NCBI GenBank assembly: GCA_946409885.1 | Contig: CAMJYF010000047.1 | Location: 1-8,861, forward strand | Source: an uncultured Clostridia bacterium | GTDB taxonomy: Bacteria > Bacillota > Clostridia > Oscillospirales > Acutalibacteraceae | Reading direction: 5' to 3' | DNA length: 8,861 nt | Shown here: positions 7,446 through 8,861 of the stretch, piece after piece | How positions within the stretch are numbered: the first letter of the stretch is position 1 | Layout of the letters: every line of letters begins with the position of its first letter | Made by a program: the position numbers and the translations under genes | The notes under the pieces: model-generated | Databases searched by the model: none | The model's input: only the letters and a program-made list of their open reading frames with translations | What the model was told of the DNA's origin: nothing

Positions 7446-8861
7446 TCAGGAGAACGGAATCGGTATTTCTTCCTCCAATACCTTATCCATCAGATTTTTC
7501 AGGGAGAAGATTTTGGCTTCCGGAATGTCAAATTTCTGCATCGGCACGGCAGGGTACCCCTTAAATGATTCATACATATCGATATCGGCTATTTCAGAGA
7601 TGACAGGATACTGCCTGGCATGCATGATCAGCGCCTCTCCCTTTTTCTTGTCCAGTCTTTGCAGCTGTGAAACCGAGATGAGGCTGTACTGTTTGCCTTC
7701 CGAGGAGTAAACGGTGCCGCAAAGGTTGCTGATCTCCTCCAGCAGCGCCAGTTCTTTGCTTGTCAGAAAAACCCAGTTGTCACAGTTGCCCTTAATGGTA
7801 TCGGCGTCTTCTCCGTAACGGCTCTTCATCTGGTGCAGGCTTTGTACCACCAGAAAGAAGCGCATATTCCGGCTTCTGGCGGCGGAGATCATGGACGGCA
7901 TATCGGATATGGTGGGGATATTGCAGAATTCATCCAACACAAAGTTGACCCGGACCGGCAAAACCCTGCCGGCCGAATGCTGGGCTTCCTTGATCAGGAT
8001 CTCATAGGCCTGCTTGATAAAGGTTGTCGCCAGAAAATGGAAGGTTGTTTTTTCGTCGGGAATAACAAGGTATACCGCGGTTTTTTCTTTGCCGATATTG
8101 CTCATATCGATCGTATTCCCCGAAAGCATATTGGAAAGCTGCTTTTGTACGTTGAATACGCGTATCATGCCGTACAATGAAACAAGGATGCTCTGGCGGG
8201 TTTTTTCCGAGGCGGAAAGAACTGCCTTGAAATTCATTCCCGCGATCGTTTCATCGCGCATATGATTGGAGAGCATCGTCAGATCCGGAACCGCGTTTTC
8301 ATTGCAAAGCGCGCCAAGACTGGCAACGTTGGCCTCGTCTTTTTCTGCGCATTCCATCAATAAAAGCAAACAGGCGATCGCGTAGGAGCTTGCCATTTCA
8401 GGCCAGAAAACGTCTTTTGTGCTTTCAAATTGCTTAGCAGCTATGCAGCTGACAAAGTCGTTCAGCATCGTTACTGCCTCTTCGGTTTTCCCCTGGTGAT
8501 AAAGCTCATAAGGAAGATGCAGCGGATTCCACATATCTCCCTTCCCCAGATCTCTGAAATTCAATAAAACGGTTTTGTAGCCGTTGGCTTCCGCCAGACC
8601 GGAGGATCTCTCGTAGAGCTCGCCTTTGGGATCGGTCACAATAAAGGATTCACCCGCTTTGATGAACATGTTGAGCATCGGCATGCAGAACAGGCGCGTT
8701 TTCTTGGAACCGGTCGAGCCGAAAATCAGAGAATGCGTATCGGCATTGTCCACCCATGCTTTTTTTCCGTCGGAGATCAGCGGCAATCCGGCAGCCGGAT
8801 AGCAGTCCTGCGACAGATCCACATAGGCGCCGGACTGCTGGATCTCCTCAATGGTAGCCCA
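7446..8861 (-). CDS. Type IV coupling protein (VirD4/TraG-type DNA transfer ATPase), 5' end outside the window
   Basis: The visible 471 residues are the ATPase domain of a type IV coupling protein, the membrane-anchored motor that brings relaxase-bound DNA to a type IV secretion channel. Residues are numbered from the window edge. The Walker A position reads GSTGSKKT (48-55, bases 8697-8720), with Lys where Gly is usual before the essential Lys. Then come TDPKGELYE (about 76-84), NFRDLGKGDMWNPL (about 101-114), the all-alpha insertion (about 120-245), Walker B VNFVLDEFCNIP (305-316, Asp310-Glu311) and VVQSLHQM with the sensor Gln. The frame stays open through 8861 (WATIEEIQQSGAYV is read before the GTG at 8822), so the GTG is internal, and the N-terminal membrane helices expected in the family lie outside. 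The gene is upstream of, and probably co-transcribed with, the TPR-like gene. Confidence 0.93.
   Translation of the reverse strand, partial: WATIEEIQQSGAYVDLSQDCYPAAGLPLISDGKKAWVDNADTHSLIFGSTGSKKTRLFCMPMLNMFIKAGESFIVTDPKGELYERSSGLAEANGYKTVLLNFRDLGKGDMWNPLHLPYELYHQGKTEEAVTMLNDFVSCIAAKQFESTKDVFWPEMASSYAIACLLLLMECAEKDEANVASLGALCNENAVPDLTMLSNHMRDETIAGMNFKAVLSASEKTRQSILVSLYGMIRVFNVQKQLSNMLSGNTIDMSNIGKEKTAVYLVIPDEKTTFHFLATTFIKQAYEILIKEAQHSAGRVLPVRVNFVLDEFCNIPTISDMPSMISAARSRNMRFFLVVQSLHQMKSRYGEDADTIKGNCDNWVFLTSKELALLEEISNLCGTVYSSEGKQYSLISVSQLQRLDKKKGEALIMHARQYPVISEIADIDMYESFKGYPAVPMQKFDIPEAKIFSLKNLMDKVLEEEIPIPFS

Larger units (their letters stand above)
6039..8861 (-). mobile_element. Probable end of an integrated conjugative or mobilizable element
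   Basis: A coupling protein for conjugative DNA transfer and a co-directional TPR-like gene lie on the - strand with lower GC than the ATPase block (43% against 62% in one 60-base line of each). The change coincides with the terminator pair at 5962-6029. The assignment to a mobile element rests on the coupling protein and the composition. No integrase, relaxase, origin of transfer, tRNA or attachment repeat is in the window, so the exact end is unknown. Confidence 0.5.

Noticed and set aside
8820..8822. GTG as the start of the coupling protein
   Set aside because: The frame is open through to the window edge and the upstream residues continue smoothly into the conserved region. A start here would also leave only 34 residues before Walker A and no membrane helices.

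Overview
The window joins two unrelated blocks. Positions 1-5938 (+ strand, GC-rich: a 60-base line around 2041 counts 62% G+C) hold the distal part of a bacterial V/A-type ATPase operon in the order C-F-A-B-D, followed by a histidine-phosphatase gene. Positions 6039-8861 (- strand, lower GC: a line around 6961 counts 43%) hold a TPR-like helical protein and, upstream of it, a type IV secretion coupling protein (VirD4/TraG type) that runs off the window edge. The C-F-A-B-D order, purine-rich Shine-Dalgarno sites, high GC and the coupling-protein type suggest a GC-rich anaerobic member of the Clostridia (Oscillospiraceae-like). This is inference, since no rRNA or other taxonomic marker is present.

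ATPase block: subunit C (40-1005) overlaps F (998-1309) by 8 bases. A (1326-3092) starts at TTG behind a good ribosome binding site. B (3096-4469) follows A by 3 bases. D (4665-5318) is separated from B by 195 bases, the only sizeable gap in the operon. That gap contains a small GC hairpin with a T-run and a 130-base inverted-repeat element whose 25-base arms are built of AGTNRTC heptamers. A, B, C, D and F make the catalytic head, central stalk and adaptor of the rotary enzyme. The membrane parts (I, K) and stator E should lie upstream of position 1. Ion specificity and the direction of catalysis cannot be read from these subunits. The phosphatase at 5333-5938 is translationally close to D (14-base gap) but has no known role in the ATPase.

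Boundary: 5962-6029 contains two adjacent hairpins. The one at 6001-6020 is followed by T7 on the + strand and terminates the ATPase operon. The one at 5969-5988 is followed by T7 on the - strand and terminates the opposing transcript. The composition change falls at the same place.

Conjugation block (- strand): the coupling protein (8861 down to 7446, 5' end outside the window) is followed after 27 bases by the TPR-like gene (7418 down to 6039), so they are probably co-transcribed. This looks like one end of an integrated conjugative or mobilizable element. No relaxase, integrase, origin of transfer or attachment repeat is visible. The points most worth a second look are the heptamer-armed element inside the ATPase operon, the coupling protein's altered Walker A motif (GSTGSKKT), and the unrecognised TPR protein paired with it.
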